Below, in pieces: positions 9,515 through 18,280 of a stretch of DNA of 64,000 nucleotides (positions within the stretch are counted from its first letter, which is position 1; every line of letters starts with the position of its first letter). Source of the stretch: Tannerellaceae bacterium (lineage in GTDB: Bacteria > Bacteroidota > Bacteroidia > Bacteroidales > Tannerellaceae); NCBI GenBank assembly GCA_021204405.1, contig JAJPZJ010000059.1:1-64000 (forward strand), in the 5' to 3' direction. The notes under the pieces were generated by a model, which was not told the origin of the DNA, made no database searches, and saw nothing but the letters and a program-made list of their open reading frames with translations. A program made the translations under genes and the position numbers.

Positions 9515-11710
9515 CTACCATTTTAGCTGTACCCGGATACCATCAGGGTGATTATCAAACTGCAATCGGTAAGTTTTACTAACAGGATCCCATTCAGTGG
9601 CCACGCGCTCAACTTTACGACCGGCAGTCTCTTTCACTTTTATTTTCTTTGGTAAGGCAGGTAGTAATACACGCATTACATTTGTTGTACCCGCAGGGCT
9701 TTTTACAATAAATGAATAACTGTTTTTCCCCACTTTTTCCTGATAGACACGTGCAGCAGTGGCCAATACCTGAGGAATATCGGGCTCAGTAATCCGTTCT
9801 AAGTTATAGAGAAAAGCCTGGTTACCGGGAGTAATCTCTTTTTCTGTAATTACCGGAAGCTCCGGGTCAAACAGATCGATATATAATCCTTTTATTTTAT
9901 TAGATTCCAGACTTACACTTTCATCCATTACAGCCACTATGTCAAAAGGCCCTCTTTCCAGCCGGAAGTTATTTTTAAATTCCAGTTGGCCATTACCTGC
10001 ATACTCTTCATATAATTTCCGGACCTGCGCCACATATATTTTATCATTCCCCTGTTCCAGCATAAATTCTTTCGGGTCTTTACGAATGATACACACCATT
10101 CCTTTTCCAGAAGAATAAGAACCATCTTTCGGATAAGCATTTAATCCCAGTTGGCGGAACAAATGCCCAGAAGGAGTCCTGTAAGAAAGTCCATCCTGAT
10201 TCCACCACTCTGTTACTGTCTGGAAAGGATCACTGTCACGTCCGCAATAAACCAGTATTCCCCCATTCTTAACCCAGGCAGCGATCCCTGCGTGTACCTC
10301 AGCAGACATAGGCCTCATATTTGCATAGGAAAGTATCAGGACTTTTGTGTCTTTCCAGGCTTCCGGGTAGGAAATATTTTCCATATGTATAACTTTCACC
10401 GGTATCCCTCTTTTCAGAAAAGGAAGTGTCTGTCCAAAAAAGTTGGAGAGTTGCGGATCTGTGTACCCCCGGTGTTCAGGGTAACCCTGGAACATCATTG
10501 AGTTAGCAACCATTACGCTTATACCTGCCGAACCGGATATTTTGTTGTCCGATAAAGGCATCTGGTTCAGTGCATTGATCATTACCTGTATCTGGGTTGA
10601 ATAGGAATGGGGAATAGTTTCCTTCTCTCGGGTTTCCGGCATCTCATAAAGTCCTTCGTAAATACGCTCCGGCCAGGGCATTACTTCATAATCGGCAATC
10701 TGCGGATAGAGAAGTTGAGCAGTAAAGGTTGCTTCATAATTCTTTTTAAAATCGTCCCAATCCCGGGGACGGTCTTCAATAGGATCAGTCAGGAAATACA
10801 TTTTTCTTCCGGTCGGAGCAGTCATCGATTCCATAGATCCATATTCCAGAAAGGCCGTTTCAAATACACGTTCCTTCATCACGCCCTGATAATAATTAGG
10901 TACACGCGAAGTGCCGGTCCACACCTGAGCAATATATCCATCCACACAATCCAGTGAAGCAAGGCTTGCTTCCGGACTTACGATCTGCCATTGCGAGTAA
11001 TTGATCAACGAATGAGTCGGCACAAAACAGCGGATATCCCTGCCCAATTGTTTCCCATACGCTTTGGCATAACTGAAAAGTTCGTCCAGTGCATGATAAT
11101 ATAAATGATATTTCAGTTTATTGGAAAGATAAGTGTTCTCAGGAGATTCATGTTGTGGCCTCCAGTCAAAACCATAATATTTCTTCCATTCCTCCTTAAA
11201 AGCCTCACTATATCCCGCATGGGTCCAGAATCCGGGCTCTTCCAGATAAATCACATCAATACCGGCGTCAATTACCCGTTTGATATGCTTCTCTTTCATA
11301 TAAGAAATAAAAGAAGATGTAGGAACAAGATAGGGAACGGTAGCTCCATGCCAGATCGTGTCGCCGTCTACCGACATCTGCCCTTCCATAAAATGTTCTT
11401 TCCCGTCCCATTTCCCCATAAAATAGTCCTGATATTCTCCCCAGGCAACTCCTGTTATAAAATGCGTATAGTATCCCCGTTGTTGCCATGATCGAAGCCG
11501 TTCTTCAAAAGACATTTCCGGATGATCGTGCGTACCATATATGACTGCTACATCAGCACGGATATCCATAACCGCTTTCCACGGAGCAGCCGTCTGAAAA
11601 ATTGTCTTTTCAGTTTCGACGTGAGGTATTTCTTTATTGGATGTACAAGCTATACCACCGGCAATGAGAAACATTCCGGCACATAGTATCCGCCACTCTG
11701 TTGCATTCAT
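9515..11710 (-). CDS. Large lipoprotein with glycoside-hydrolase-like barrel and GATase-like domain
   Basis: This is an intact 731-residue lipoprotein. The signal peptide ends in a lipobox (LIAGGIAC, Cys at about residue 22). Residues ~45-360 resemble a clan-A TIM barrel, with GIDVIYLEEPGFWTHAGYSEAFKEEW near the expected acid/base strand and CVDGYIAQVWTGTSR further on. Residues ~395-560 resemble the glutamine-amidotransferase-like/trimerisation domain of GH42-like enzymes (VKVIHMENISYPEAWKDTKVLILSYANMRPM, GGILVYCGRDSDPF). The C-terminus is beta-rich. I cannot place it in a named GH family. It is monocistronic, flanked by non-coding gaps, and likely a surface or periplasmic glycan-degrading enzyme. 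Confidence 0.7.
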   Translation of the reverse strand: MNATEWRILCAGMFLIAGGIACTSNKEIPHVETEKTIFQTAAPWKAVMDIRADVAVIYGTHDHPEMSFEERLRSWQQRGYYTHFITGVAWGEYQDYFMGKWDGKEHFMEGQMSVDGDTIWHGATVPYLVPTSSFISYMKEKHIKRVIDAGIDVIYLEEPGFWTHAGYSEAFKEEWKKYYGFDWRPQHESPENTYLSNKLKYHLYYHALDELFSYAKAYGKQLGRDIRCFVPTHSLINYSQWQIVSPEASLASLDCVDGYIAQVWTGTSRVPNYYQGVMKERVFETAFLEYGSMESMTAPTGRKMYFLTDPIEDRPRDWDDFKKNYEATFTAQLLYPQIADYEVMPWPERIYEGLYEMPETREKETIPHSYSTQIQVMINALNQMPLSDNKISGSAGISVMVANSMMFQGYPEHRGYTDPQLSNFFGQTLPFLKRGIPVKVIHMENISYPEAWKDTKVLILSYANMRPMSAEVHAGIAAWVKNGGILVYCGRDSDPFQTVTEWWNQDGLSYRTPSGHLFRQLGLNAYPKDGSYSSGKGMVCIIRKDPKEFMLEQGNDKIYVAQVRKLYEEYAGNGQLEFKNNFRLERGPFDIVAVMDESVSLESNKIKGLYIDLFDPELPVITEKEITPGNQAFLYNLERITEPDIPQVLATAARVYQEKVGKNSYSFIVKSPAGTTNVMRVLLPALPKKIKVKETAGRKVERVATEWDPVSKTYRLQFDNHPDGIRVQLKW

Positions 11711-11987
11711 GTCATATTAATTTACACTTCCGGTTAAATCTGCCGGAAGTTCGTTCCTACCTAAGGCTAAAGCGTCTAAATTTTGCAAATAAAAATAGGT
11801 AACCCTGAGCAAATGTCAAAATACTTTATCAGAATTAATAGATGATTAAGAAATATTTGTATTTGAACAAAAAAGAAAAGACACTCTCCTTTAACGATAG
11901 TATCTTTTCCTTCTTATACTTTCCAATTGTAAAGATGTTAAATTCATTGGTTACAACCAGCACGTTACATACCGGATAAGAGCAGCA

Positions 11988-12263
11988 TCAGATCTTATCG
12001 CCAAGCCGCCTGGTAATAAACGATCCGACCAACAGGAAAACAGCAGCCCCAAGAAGTGCAGAAACAATAAGTCCCTTTGTTGTATCCACCTCAAGTTTAA
12101 GAACTTCAAAAATCCATCCCCCTAATAACGCTCCTATCAGGGCAATAAATAAATTGATTGCAAGTGTGTAAGATCGGCCCTCGAAAAACTTCCCTGCCAT
12201 AAATCCAATAAAGATACCGACAAAAATAGTCCCGATGATGCCTAAGCCCATGTATAAGTCCAT
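11988..12263 (-). CDS. GlsB/YeaQ/YmgE-type (transglycosylase-associated) small membrane protein
   Basis: The 91-residue product consists of three hydrophobic segments (LGIIGTIFVGIFIGFMAGKF, TLAINLFIALIGALLGGWIF, GLIVSALLGAAVFLLVGSFI), with the glycine-rich GALLGGW typical of this family. These inner-membrane proteins are associated with envelope stress, though the name 'transglycosylase-associated' has little biochemical support. It stands alone on the minus strand. Intact. Confidence 0.85.
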   Translation of the reverse strand: MDLYMGLGIIGTIFVGIFIGFMAGKFFEGRSYTLAINLFIALIGALLGGWIFEVLKLEVDTTKGLIVSALLGAAVFLLVGSFITRRLGDKI

Positions 12264-12631
12264 TTAATTTCATTATTTAAATTAATAATTACATAAACAA
12301 CATTGTTATGCTACTTTTTGTTCACTAATAGTTAAGATTTAATTTTTATACATTTTAATACATGATTTACAGCATATTAAAATGACTAAAAACGGACCGA
12401 TTATCTCGCCACCAACAAATGGACCTCCTTTATTTCACGGGTTAAATTTAATCCGTACAGTTAAATTTAATCCGTACAAATATACTCTTTTCTCGTTAAA
12501 ACAAAATTAAAGCACAAAATTAAAAATATATCATAAATATCGTATTTTTGATCAATTATATTTCTTATATACTCGTCATAATTCAAATAAAAAGTATAAT
12601 TTGCATCACTATTATATGAACTTAAATTGAC
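12264..12631. other. Intergenic promoter region upstream of ino1
   Basis: About 370 bp of AT-rich sequence lies between divergent genes. It contains a 19-bp tandem duplication (12441-12478). A near-match to the Bacteroidetes -7 box occurs in TATAATTTG at about 12596-12604, roughly 30 bp before the ino1 start. I see no small gene. Confidence 0.5.
12441..12478. repeat. 19-bp direct tandem repeat, two copies
   Basis: The unit GTTAAATTTAATCCGTACA occurs at 12441-12459 and again immediately at 12460-12478 with no mismatch. It lies about 150 bp upstream of ino1 and could be a pair of regulator-binding sites or a replication-slippage duplication. Confidence 0.7.
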
Positions 12632-13933
12632 ATGGAAAAAATTGAAGTAAAAGAAGCCAACGGTAAACTTGGCGTTCTGGTTGTAGGAGTAGGAGGTGCG
12701 GTATCCTCTACTTTTATTGCAGGTTCACTTGCTGTGAGAAAAGGTTTAACCACTCCTATAGGTTCCCTTACGCAATTAGCGATAATGCGTTTGGGAAAAT
12801 GTAATGAAAACTGCTTCCCTAAAATTAAAGATGTTGTACCATTGGCCGATATAAACGATATGGTATTCGGCGGATGGGATATTTTTGCTGAAGATATATA
12901 TGAAGCATCTCTTCATGCGGAGGTATTGAAAAAAGAAGACCTTGAAGGGGTAAAAGATGAACTGGCGGCAATCAAACCAATGCCGGCCGTATTCGACCAG
13001 AATTTTGTAAAACGCCTGCATGGTACACATGTGAAAAGCGGTGCTACCCGCTGGGATTTAATGGAACAGATACGTGAAGACATCCGTAATTTTAAAGCCG
13101 CCAACGGTTGCGACCGCGCCGTAGTGATGTGGGTTGCCAGTACGGAAGTCTATATTCCGCTAAGCAAAGAACATGAAAGCCTCGCTGCTTTTGAACAAGC
13201 TATGAAAGAGAACAATACAGAGGTTATTTCACCCAGTATGTGTTATGCATATGCTTCCATTGCAGAAGGTTGTCCTTTTATTATGGGGGCTCCTAACCTG
13301 TGTGTGGATATACCAGCTATGTGGGAATTTGCCGACAAGAACAAAGTTGCCATCAGTGGGAAAGATTATAAAACCGGCCAGACAATGCTTAAAACTGTAT
13401 TGGCTCCTATGCTTAAAACCCGTATGTTAGGCCTGGAAGGATGGTTCTCTACCAATATCCTGGGTAATCGCGACGGTGAAGTACTGGACGATCCGGGTTC
13501 ATTCAAAACAAAAGAGGTAAGTAAGTTGTCCGTAATTGATACGATCCTTCAACCGGAAGTATATCCTGAGTTGTACGGAAATGTTTATCATAAGGTACGT
13601 ATCAATTATTACCCTCCGCGCAAAGATAATAAAGAAGGATGGGATAATATCGATTTAATCGGCTGGATGGGTTATCCAATGCAGCTAAAGGTCAACTTCC
13701 TGTGCCGCGACTCTATCCTCGCTGCTCCTTTATGCCTTGATCTTGTACTGTTCTCAGACCTTGCACAACGTTGCGGATTCTATGGCATCCAGAGCTGGTT
13801 ATCTTTCTATTTCAAGAGTCCGATGCATGCACCCGACCAGGTGCCGGAGCACGACTTGTTTATCCAGCATACAATCCTGAAGAATACACTTCGTAAGATC
13901 ATAGGTGAGCCTACTATAGACTACCTGGATTAA
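12632..13933 (+). CDS. ino1: Inositol-3-phosphate synthase
   Basis: The 433-residue product is a complete Ino1-type myo-inositol-phosphate synthase, converting glucose 6-phosphate to inositol 3-phosphate with NAD. The N-terminal Rossmann motif is GKLGVLVVGVGGAVSSTF. Diagnostic blocks include FGGWDIFAEDIYEAS, AVVMWVASTEVYIP, NLCVDIPAMWEFADKN, VAISGKDYKTGQTMLKT and GWFSTNILGNRDG. It opens the inositol-lipid cluster and is separated from the next gene by a strong hairpin terminator, so it may be expressed in part independently. In Bacteroides thetaiotaomicron a homologous cluster makes inositol phospho- and sphingolipids. Intact, high confidence. Confidence 0.95.
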   Translation: MEKIEVKEANGKLGVLVVGVGGAVSSTFIAGSLAVRKGLTTPIGSLTQLAIMRLGKCNENCFPKIKDVVPLADINDMVFGGWDIFAEDIYEASLHAEVLKKEDLEGVKDELAAIKPMPAVFDQNFVKRLHGTHVKSGATRWDLMEQIREDIRNFKAANGCDRAVVMWVASTEVYIPLSKEHESLAAFEQAMKENNTEVISPSMCYAYASIAEGCPFIMGAPNLCVDIPAMWEFADKNKVAISGKDYKTGQTMLKTVLAPMLKTRMLGLEGWFSTNILGNRDGEVLDDPGSFKTKEVSKLSVIDTILQPEVYPELYGNVYHKVRINYYPPRKDNKEGWDNIDLIGWMGYPMQLKVNFLCRDSILAAPLCLDLVLFSDLAQRCGFYGIQSWLSFYFKSPMHAPDQVPEHDLFIQHTILKNTLRKIIGEPTIDYLD

Positions 13934-13983
13934 TACGGAATTTCTTTTGTAAAATATATTATAGTAGATAAGGTATCTCCTGA

Positions 13984-14016
13984 AAAGGAGGTGTTATTAG
14001 TAACACCTCCTTTTTT
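13984..14016 (+). terminator. Intrinsic terminator after ino1
   Basis: A 13-bp perfect stem, AAAGGAGGTGTTA (13984-13996) against TAACACCTCCTTT (14001-14013), with a TTAG loop and a continuing T tract to 14016. It lies 50 bp after the ino1 stop and 34 bp before the next start, so it may attenuate rather than end transcription. Confidence 0.8.
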
Positions 14017-14049
14017 AAGGGATCCCTTAATTTTTTAATACGGGAGTAT

Positions 14050-14745
14050 ATGAATTATGCGATCATTGCGGCAGGTGAAGGATCACGGCTGGCGCAGGAA
14101 GGTGTGAAATGGCCTAAGCCATTAGTAAAACTAAACGGGATCTCTTTAATAGACAGATTGATCAATGTTTTCCTGAAAAATAATGCCTCTTCAATCAGTA
14201 TTATTGTGAATGAAGAGATGAAAGAGGTACAAACACATCTGCAAAACCTCAAACTACCTGTACCTTTCTATCTACTGGTTAAATCAACCCCCAGCTCCAT
14301 GCACAGTTTTTATGAACTCAGCCGTTATCTGGATGGCGAAAGTATTTGCCTTACCACCGTGGATACTATTTTCAGGGAAGAGGAATTCAGCAAATACATC
14401 CTGGCTTTCCAGCAGGAAAAAGAGCTGGACGGGATGATGGCAGTTACCGATTATATCGATGACGAAAAGCCTTTATATGTAAATACGGACCAGGAGATGT
14501 TTATCAACGGCTTTTTAGACCCGCCCGCCAACTGTAAATATATTTCAGGCGGCATTTATTGCCTCAGACGTAAAGGGCTTACTGTGTTGAATAATGCGCT
14601 GAACCAGGGCGTTTCAAGAATGCGGAATTATCAACGCCAGCTGATACAGGAAGGATTGCGGCTGAAAGCTTACCCTTTCAGTAAGATCATAGATGTAGAT
14701 CATGCGGAGGATATTGAAAAGGCCGAATTATTTTTAAAGTCATAA
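14050..14745 (+). CDS. Sugar/alditol-type nucleotidyltransferase of the inositol-lipid cluster
   Basis: The 231-residue product has the nucleotidyltransferase signature AIIAAGEGSRLAQEGVKWPKPLVKL at its N-terminus (G-x-G-S-R-L...K-P-L). The metal/substrate loop is ICLTTVDTIFREEEF, and a late IIDVDHAEDIEKAE closes the fold. It resembles proteins that activate a phosphorylated alcohol as an NDP derivative. In the cluster it may prepare a head group or sugar for the inositol lipid, but its substrate is not shown by sequence. It ends 9 bp before the ATP-grasp gene and is probably in one operon with the next three genes. Intact. Confidence 0.8.
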   Translation: MNYAIIAAGEGSRLAQEGVKWPKPLVKLNGISLIDRLINVFLKNNASSISIIVNEEMKEVQTHLQNLKLPVPFYLLVKSTPSSMHSFYELSRYLDGESICLTTVDTIFREEEFSKYILAFQQEKELDGMMAVTDYIDDEKPLYVNTDQEMFINGFLDPPANCKYISGGIYCLRRKGLTVLNNALNQGVSRMRNYQRQLIQEGLRLKAYPFSKIIDVDHAEDIEKAELFLKS

Positions 14746-14754
14746 CACTGCATA

Positions 14755-15615
14755 ATGAGTCAGATAATAATTGCAGGTATTAAACGAGGAAGCAGGTTTT
14801 CCCCCAACCATATAGGCAACGATGCTGCCATATTCGACCTGACAGCCCGCTATTTACGGGAAATAGGCTGCACCGTTAACGAATATACGGAAACCGACCT
14901 GGAAGAAAAAGGCGTGGAAGAAAAATATATCTTCAATATGGTACGCGACTGGCAGGCTATCCGCCGGTTACAACAATTGGAGCGTGCAGGCCATGTGGTA
15001 GTAAACTCAGGATACGGGATCGAGAATTGTACCCGCGAAAAGATGACCCGTATCTTGCTGGAAAACCAGATAGACCATCCGGAAAGCCTTTTCCTTCCCA
15101 CCAGTATAGATCCGGAACAGGAACTTGAGCGGGCTGGTTTCCATCACTGCTGGATTAAACGCGGCGACTTCCATGCGATCCACCGCGAAGATGTTACCTA
15201 TGTACGTAACCGCGAAGAAGCGAAAAGTATCCTCAAGGAGTATGCTTTACGAGGGATTTTCAATGCTGTGATCAACGAGCATCTGGTGGGCGACCTGGTC
15301 AAGTTTTACGGTGTTGCAGGTACCGGCTTCTTCCACTGGTTTTATTCTTCCAACCAACACCATAGTAAATTCGGACTGGAAAAGATCAACGGAACTGCCC
15401 AGGGATTCACATTCGACATCCCCTACCTGCAATCTTTATGTAATAAAGCTGCCGGCGTATTAAATATCCATATATACGGAGGCGACTGTATTGTATCGGA
15501 AGAGGGTACCATCAAAATCATTGATTTCAACGACTGGCCCAGTTTTGCACCCTGCCGTGACGAAGCTGCTCCACATATTGCCCAATGTATTTTCAATCTG
15601 TTCAATAAAAGATGA
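14755..15615 (+). CDS. ATP-grasp-fold protein of the inositol-lipid cluster
   Basis: The 286-residue product shows ATP-grasp features. It has VVNSGYGIENCTREKMTRILLENQI in the pre-ATP-grasp region, HCWIKRGDFHAIHREDV as a nucleotide-binding strand, and the metal-binding end VSEEGTIKIIDFNDWPSFAPC (Asp-x-Asn). Such enzymes form amide or ester-like bonds with an acyl-phosphate intermediate. Its stop overlaps the start of the CDP-alcohol phosphatidyltransferase by 4 nt (ATGA), implying translational coupling. Its role in inositol lipid formation is unknown to me; decorating the lipid with an amino acid or acid group is one guess. Intact. Confidence 0.75.
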   Translation: MSQIIIAGIKRGSRFSPNHIGNDAAIFDLTARYLREIGCTVNEYTETDLEEKGVEEKYIFNMVRDWQAIRRLQQLERAGHVVVNSGYGIENCTREKMTRILLENQIDHPESLFLPTSIDPEQELERAGFHHCWIKRGDFHAIHREDVTYVRNREEAKSILKEYALRGIFNAVINEHLVGDLVKFYGVAGTGFFHWFYSSNQHHSKFGLEKINGTAQGFTFDIPYLQSLCNKAAGVLNIHIYGGDCIVSEEGTIKIIDFNDWPSFAPCRDEAAPHIAQCIFNLFNKR

Positions 15616-16529
15616 TAAAAAAGAAATTGAAACCGGAAATAGAATCGACTCTTAAATCGATGGATACCGAAGAGTTTATTGATATCCATTTTTATCGTCC
15701 GGTTGGTTACCGGTGGGCGGTCTTCTTCCATAAACTGGGAGTTACTCCCAATATGATCACCATCGCTGCGATATTCATCGGGATCGCAGCCGGTATTTGT
15801 TATTATTTCCAGAGTCTTGCTGTCAATATACTGGGAATGCTGTTACTGGTATGGGCCAACTCCTACGATAGTGCCGACGGGCAATTAGCCCGGATGACAG
15901 GACAAAAGTCGCCTTTAGGCCGTATACTGGATGGTTTCTGCGGCGACCTTTGGTTTATTGCCATCTACGCTGCCATCTGTTTACGCCTTACCCCTGAATG
16001 GGGGATCTGGATCTGGGTACTGGAAGCCATTACCGGCTTTTTTCATAGCAAGCAGGCAGCCATGGCCGATTATTACCGGAATGTACACCTGCTGTTCCTG
16101 AAAGGCAAATCAGGAAGTGAGCTTTCGCATTCAGCCACCTTAAAAGAAAACTATAAAAAGCTTAGCTGGAAGCATGATTTCATATATAAACTATTCGAGA
16201 CCTTTTATATCAATTACACAGCCGGACAGGAAGCACTTTCACCCAACTTCCAACAGATGATGGAGGTAATCCGGACGAAGTACCACGATGAAGCACCCAA
16301 CTGGTTCAGGGCCGCTTTCCGTGCAAAAAGCTTCCCCTTAATGAAGTACACCAATATGTTATCATTCAATACACGGGTATTATTTCTCTTTTTCACTCTT
16401 TTTATCCATATGCCCTGGTTATACTTCGTTTTTGAACTAACCGTATTGAATGCTATGCTGGTATATATGATCGTTACACACGAACGTTTCTGCAAAGAAT
16501 TTACACAAGAATTAATTAATCAGCCATAA
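15612..16529 (+). CDS. CDP-alcohol phosphatidyltransferase, probable phosphatidylinositol-phosphate synthase
   Basis: The 305-residue membrane protein carries the CDP-alcohol phosphatidyltransferase motif at residues 86-112: D86-S-A-D89-G90-Q-L-A93-R94 ... G103 ... D107 ... D112. It would join CDP-diacylglycerol (or a CDP-ceramide-like donor) to inositol phosphate. The consensus ends D-x3-D, whereas here the last Asp is at D-x4-D (DGFCGD). Hydrophobic segments include ITIAAIFIGIAAGICYYF and LFFTLFIHMPWLYFVF. Its start overlaps the ATP-grasp gene, and a HAD phosphatase follows after 13 bp, matching a two-step route through phosphatidylinositol phosphate. Intact. Confidence 0.85.
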   Translation: MIKKKLKPEIESTLKSMDTEEFIDIHFYRPVGYRWAVFFHKLGVTPNMITIAAIFIGIAAGICYYFQSLAVNILGMLLLVWANSYDSADGQLARMTGQKSPLGRILDGFCGDLWFIAIYAAICLRLTPEWGIWIWVLEAITGFFHSKQAAMADYYRNVHLLFLKGKSGSELSHSATLKENYKKLSWKHDFIYKLFETFYINYTAGQEALSPNFQQMMEVIRTKYHDEAPNWFRAAFRAKSFPLMKYTNMLSFNTRVLFLFFTLFIHMPWLYFVFELTVLNAMLVYMIVTHERFCKEFTQELINQP

Positions 16530-16542
16530 TAACAAACACTAT

Positions 16543-17265
16543 ATGATCTGCATAGAACAGGTAAAAGGGATTATTTTCGATTACGGGGGCACACTCGACA
16601 GCAATGGAATGCATTGGGCAGAGGTTATCTGGATGGCTTATGAAGCTGCCGGAGTACCGGTAAGTAAAGCTAACTTCCGCGATGCATACGTACACGGAGA
16701 ACGTACATTGGGTAAAAACCGGATCGTCCTGCCCCATCATACGTTCGGAGATATGTTACGCATCAAAGCCGGCTTGCAGATCGAATGGTTAAAAGAGCAT
16801 CATTTTCTGGATACAGCCTGTACAACTCCGGAAGTAAAAGAGCAGATTGCTGCCTGGTGCTACACCTATGCTGCCAACGCTATTGGAAAAGCTACCCCCA
16901 TTGTTGAATCACTTGCCCGGCAATATCCGCTGGTACTGGTTTCCAACTTCTATGGCAACATAGAGGCGGTACTGAAAGATTTCGGACTGGAAAAATATTT
17001 CCAATCTATCGTTGAATCGGCTGTAGTAGGCATCCGCAAACCCGATCCGGCAATTTTCGAGTTAGGATTGAAACAGATACAGTTACCAGCCGGTGAAGTG
17101 GTTGTTATAGGCGATTCGCATGATAAAGACATTGTTCCGGCTACCAGGCTCGGCTGCCAGACCATCTGGCTAAAAAGTATCAGATGGAGTGCCTATCAGG
17201 GGGATGAAACAGCTGGTACGATTATCGAAGATTTCAGCGAACTGAAAAGGATTTTCAATTTATAA
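16543..17265 (+). CDS. HAD-family hydrolase, probable phosphatidylinositol-phosphate phosphatase
   Basis: The 240-residue HAD protein has motif I GIIFDYGGTLDS (nucleophile D13), motif II LVLVSNFYGN, motif III Lys in VGIRKPDPAIFE and motif IV VVIGDSHDKDI. The usual second Asp of motif I (DxD) is replaced by Gly15, which removes the standard general acid/base of HAD phosphatases. Position next to the phosphatidyltransferase suggests it dephosphorylates the phosphatidylinositol-phosphate intermediate. The Gly substitution makes another activity, such as a dehalogenase-like reaction, formally possible. Last gene of the cluster; intact. Confidence 0.8.
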   Translation: MICIEQVKGIIFDYGGTLDSNGMHWAEVIWMAYEAAGVPVSKANFRDAYVHGERTLGKNRIVLPHHTFGDMLRIKAGLQIEWLKEHHFLDTACTTPEVKEQIAAWCYTYAANAIGKATPIVESLARQYPLVLVSNFYGNIEAVLKDFGLEKYFQSIVESAVVGIRKPDPAIFELGLKQIQLPAGEVVVIGDSHDKDIVPATRLGCQTIWLKSIRWSAYQGDETAGTIIEDFSELKRIFNL

Positions 17266-17275
17266 AACCACTTTT

Positions 17276-18157
17276 TTATAAAGCAAGCATTTTCTTCTCT
17301 TTTACCAGGTCAGACGCATCCATCTGCAAAGATGGAACCGTACACATTTTAATAAAATCGCCCGGTTGGCAGGTATAATCATAATAAGCCTGCTGCTCCT
17401 CTGTTAATGCGCCGGGTGCAATTAAATCACTCTCCATTTGGGTGAATTCAGTTACATCCGTATCATTACTTTGCTTCACGAACAAAATACGCCGGGCTAC
17501 CGGATTATGATTATAGTCCAGCCCGATATATAATCCCCGCAACTGCCGCGGCCGGTCAAACATAGGTAACTGGAGGTATACAGTTACTAATGTAAGCTTA
17601 GGTTCACTATGTTCACTGAACATACCATACACACTCTGGTGATTTCCGGCCAGTGCCACTCCCCATTGGATCTCATGGCATGCACTCAACCGGCCTATCC
17701 GGAGATGGTCTTTCCGCTCGTTCATACAAATAATATAAGGTTCCACCTTCAAGGAAGCCGACGATGAAGAAAGGCTGTAGTTGATATAGGTCCCTTCTAT
17801 TTCGGGTATTCTTCCGGCTGATTGCCGGAGATCTTGTTGGAGGCGGTCAATAAAAGTCTGTTCCTTCGGTATATCCAACTCATCGGGTTCCAGTTGGTGT
17901 AAGCGGCTAATCATTACCGGTGTATTATTCACCAGTTTTCTTTTCGAAATATTATTAACTAATAATAAAGCATTATCCAACGCCTCTTCAGGCGGAAAAG
18001 TCTTTAATCCTTTAAAATAGGCAGGTAATACCGTAGTATATAAAGAGGATACCACACTCGGAGCCATATCTGCCCAATCTGCAATTTCTTTCATCTTTAC
18101 CCCCTGGCTGCGCAAATATTCAATTCGTTGATAAAGCTGGCGTAATTGTTCTTCCAT
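17276..18157 (-). CDS. Hypothetical protein with N-terminal HTH-like segment
   Basis: The 293-residue protein begins EEQLRQLYQRIEYLRSQGVKMKEIADWADMAPSVVSSLYTT, which looks like a helix-turn-helix of the Cro/MerR kind. The remainder (SASLKVEPYIICMNERKDHLRIGRLS..., YLQLPMFDRPRQLRGLYIGLDYN) is mixed alpha/beta and unrecognised. It shows no signal peptide or membrane segment. It converges on the inositol-lipid cluster with 11 bp between stops, and could be a cytoplasmic regulator of it, by position only. Intact. Confidence 0.6.
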   Translation of the reverse strand: MEEQLRQLYQRIEYLRSQGVKMKEIADWADMAPSVVSSLYTTVLPAYFKGLKTFPPEEALDNALLLVNNISKRKLVNNTPVMISRLHQLEPDELDIPKEQTFIDRLQQDLRQSAGRIPEIEGTYINYSLSSSSASLKVEPYIICMNERKDHLRIGRLSACHEIQWGVALAGNHQSVYGMFSEHSEPKLTLVTVYLQLPMFDRPRQLRGLYIGLDYNHNPVARRILFVKQSNDTDVTEFTQMESDLIAPGALTEEQQAYYDYTCQPGDFIKMCTVPSLQMDASDLVKEKKMLAL

Positions 18158-18280
18158 GTAATAGGTTTCTGAGTTTTAAGGAACAAATAAAAGAAATCCC
18201 TATCTCAATTCCATTACATATATATTACATACATGTTAACTAAGAAAAAAGTTAAACCAACTCTTTTCAACAAAGGATCC

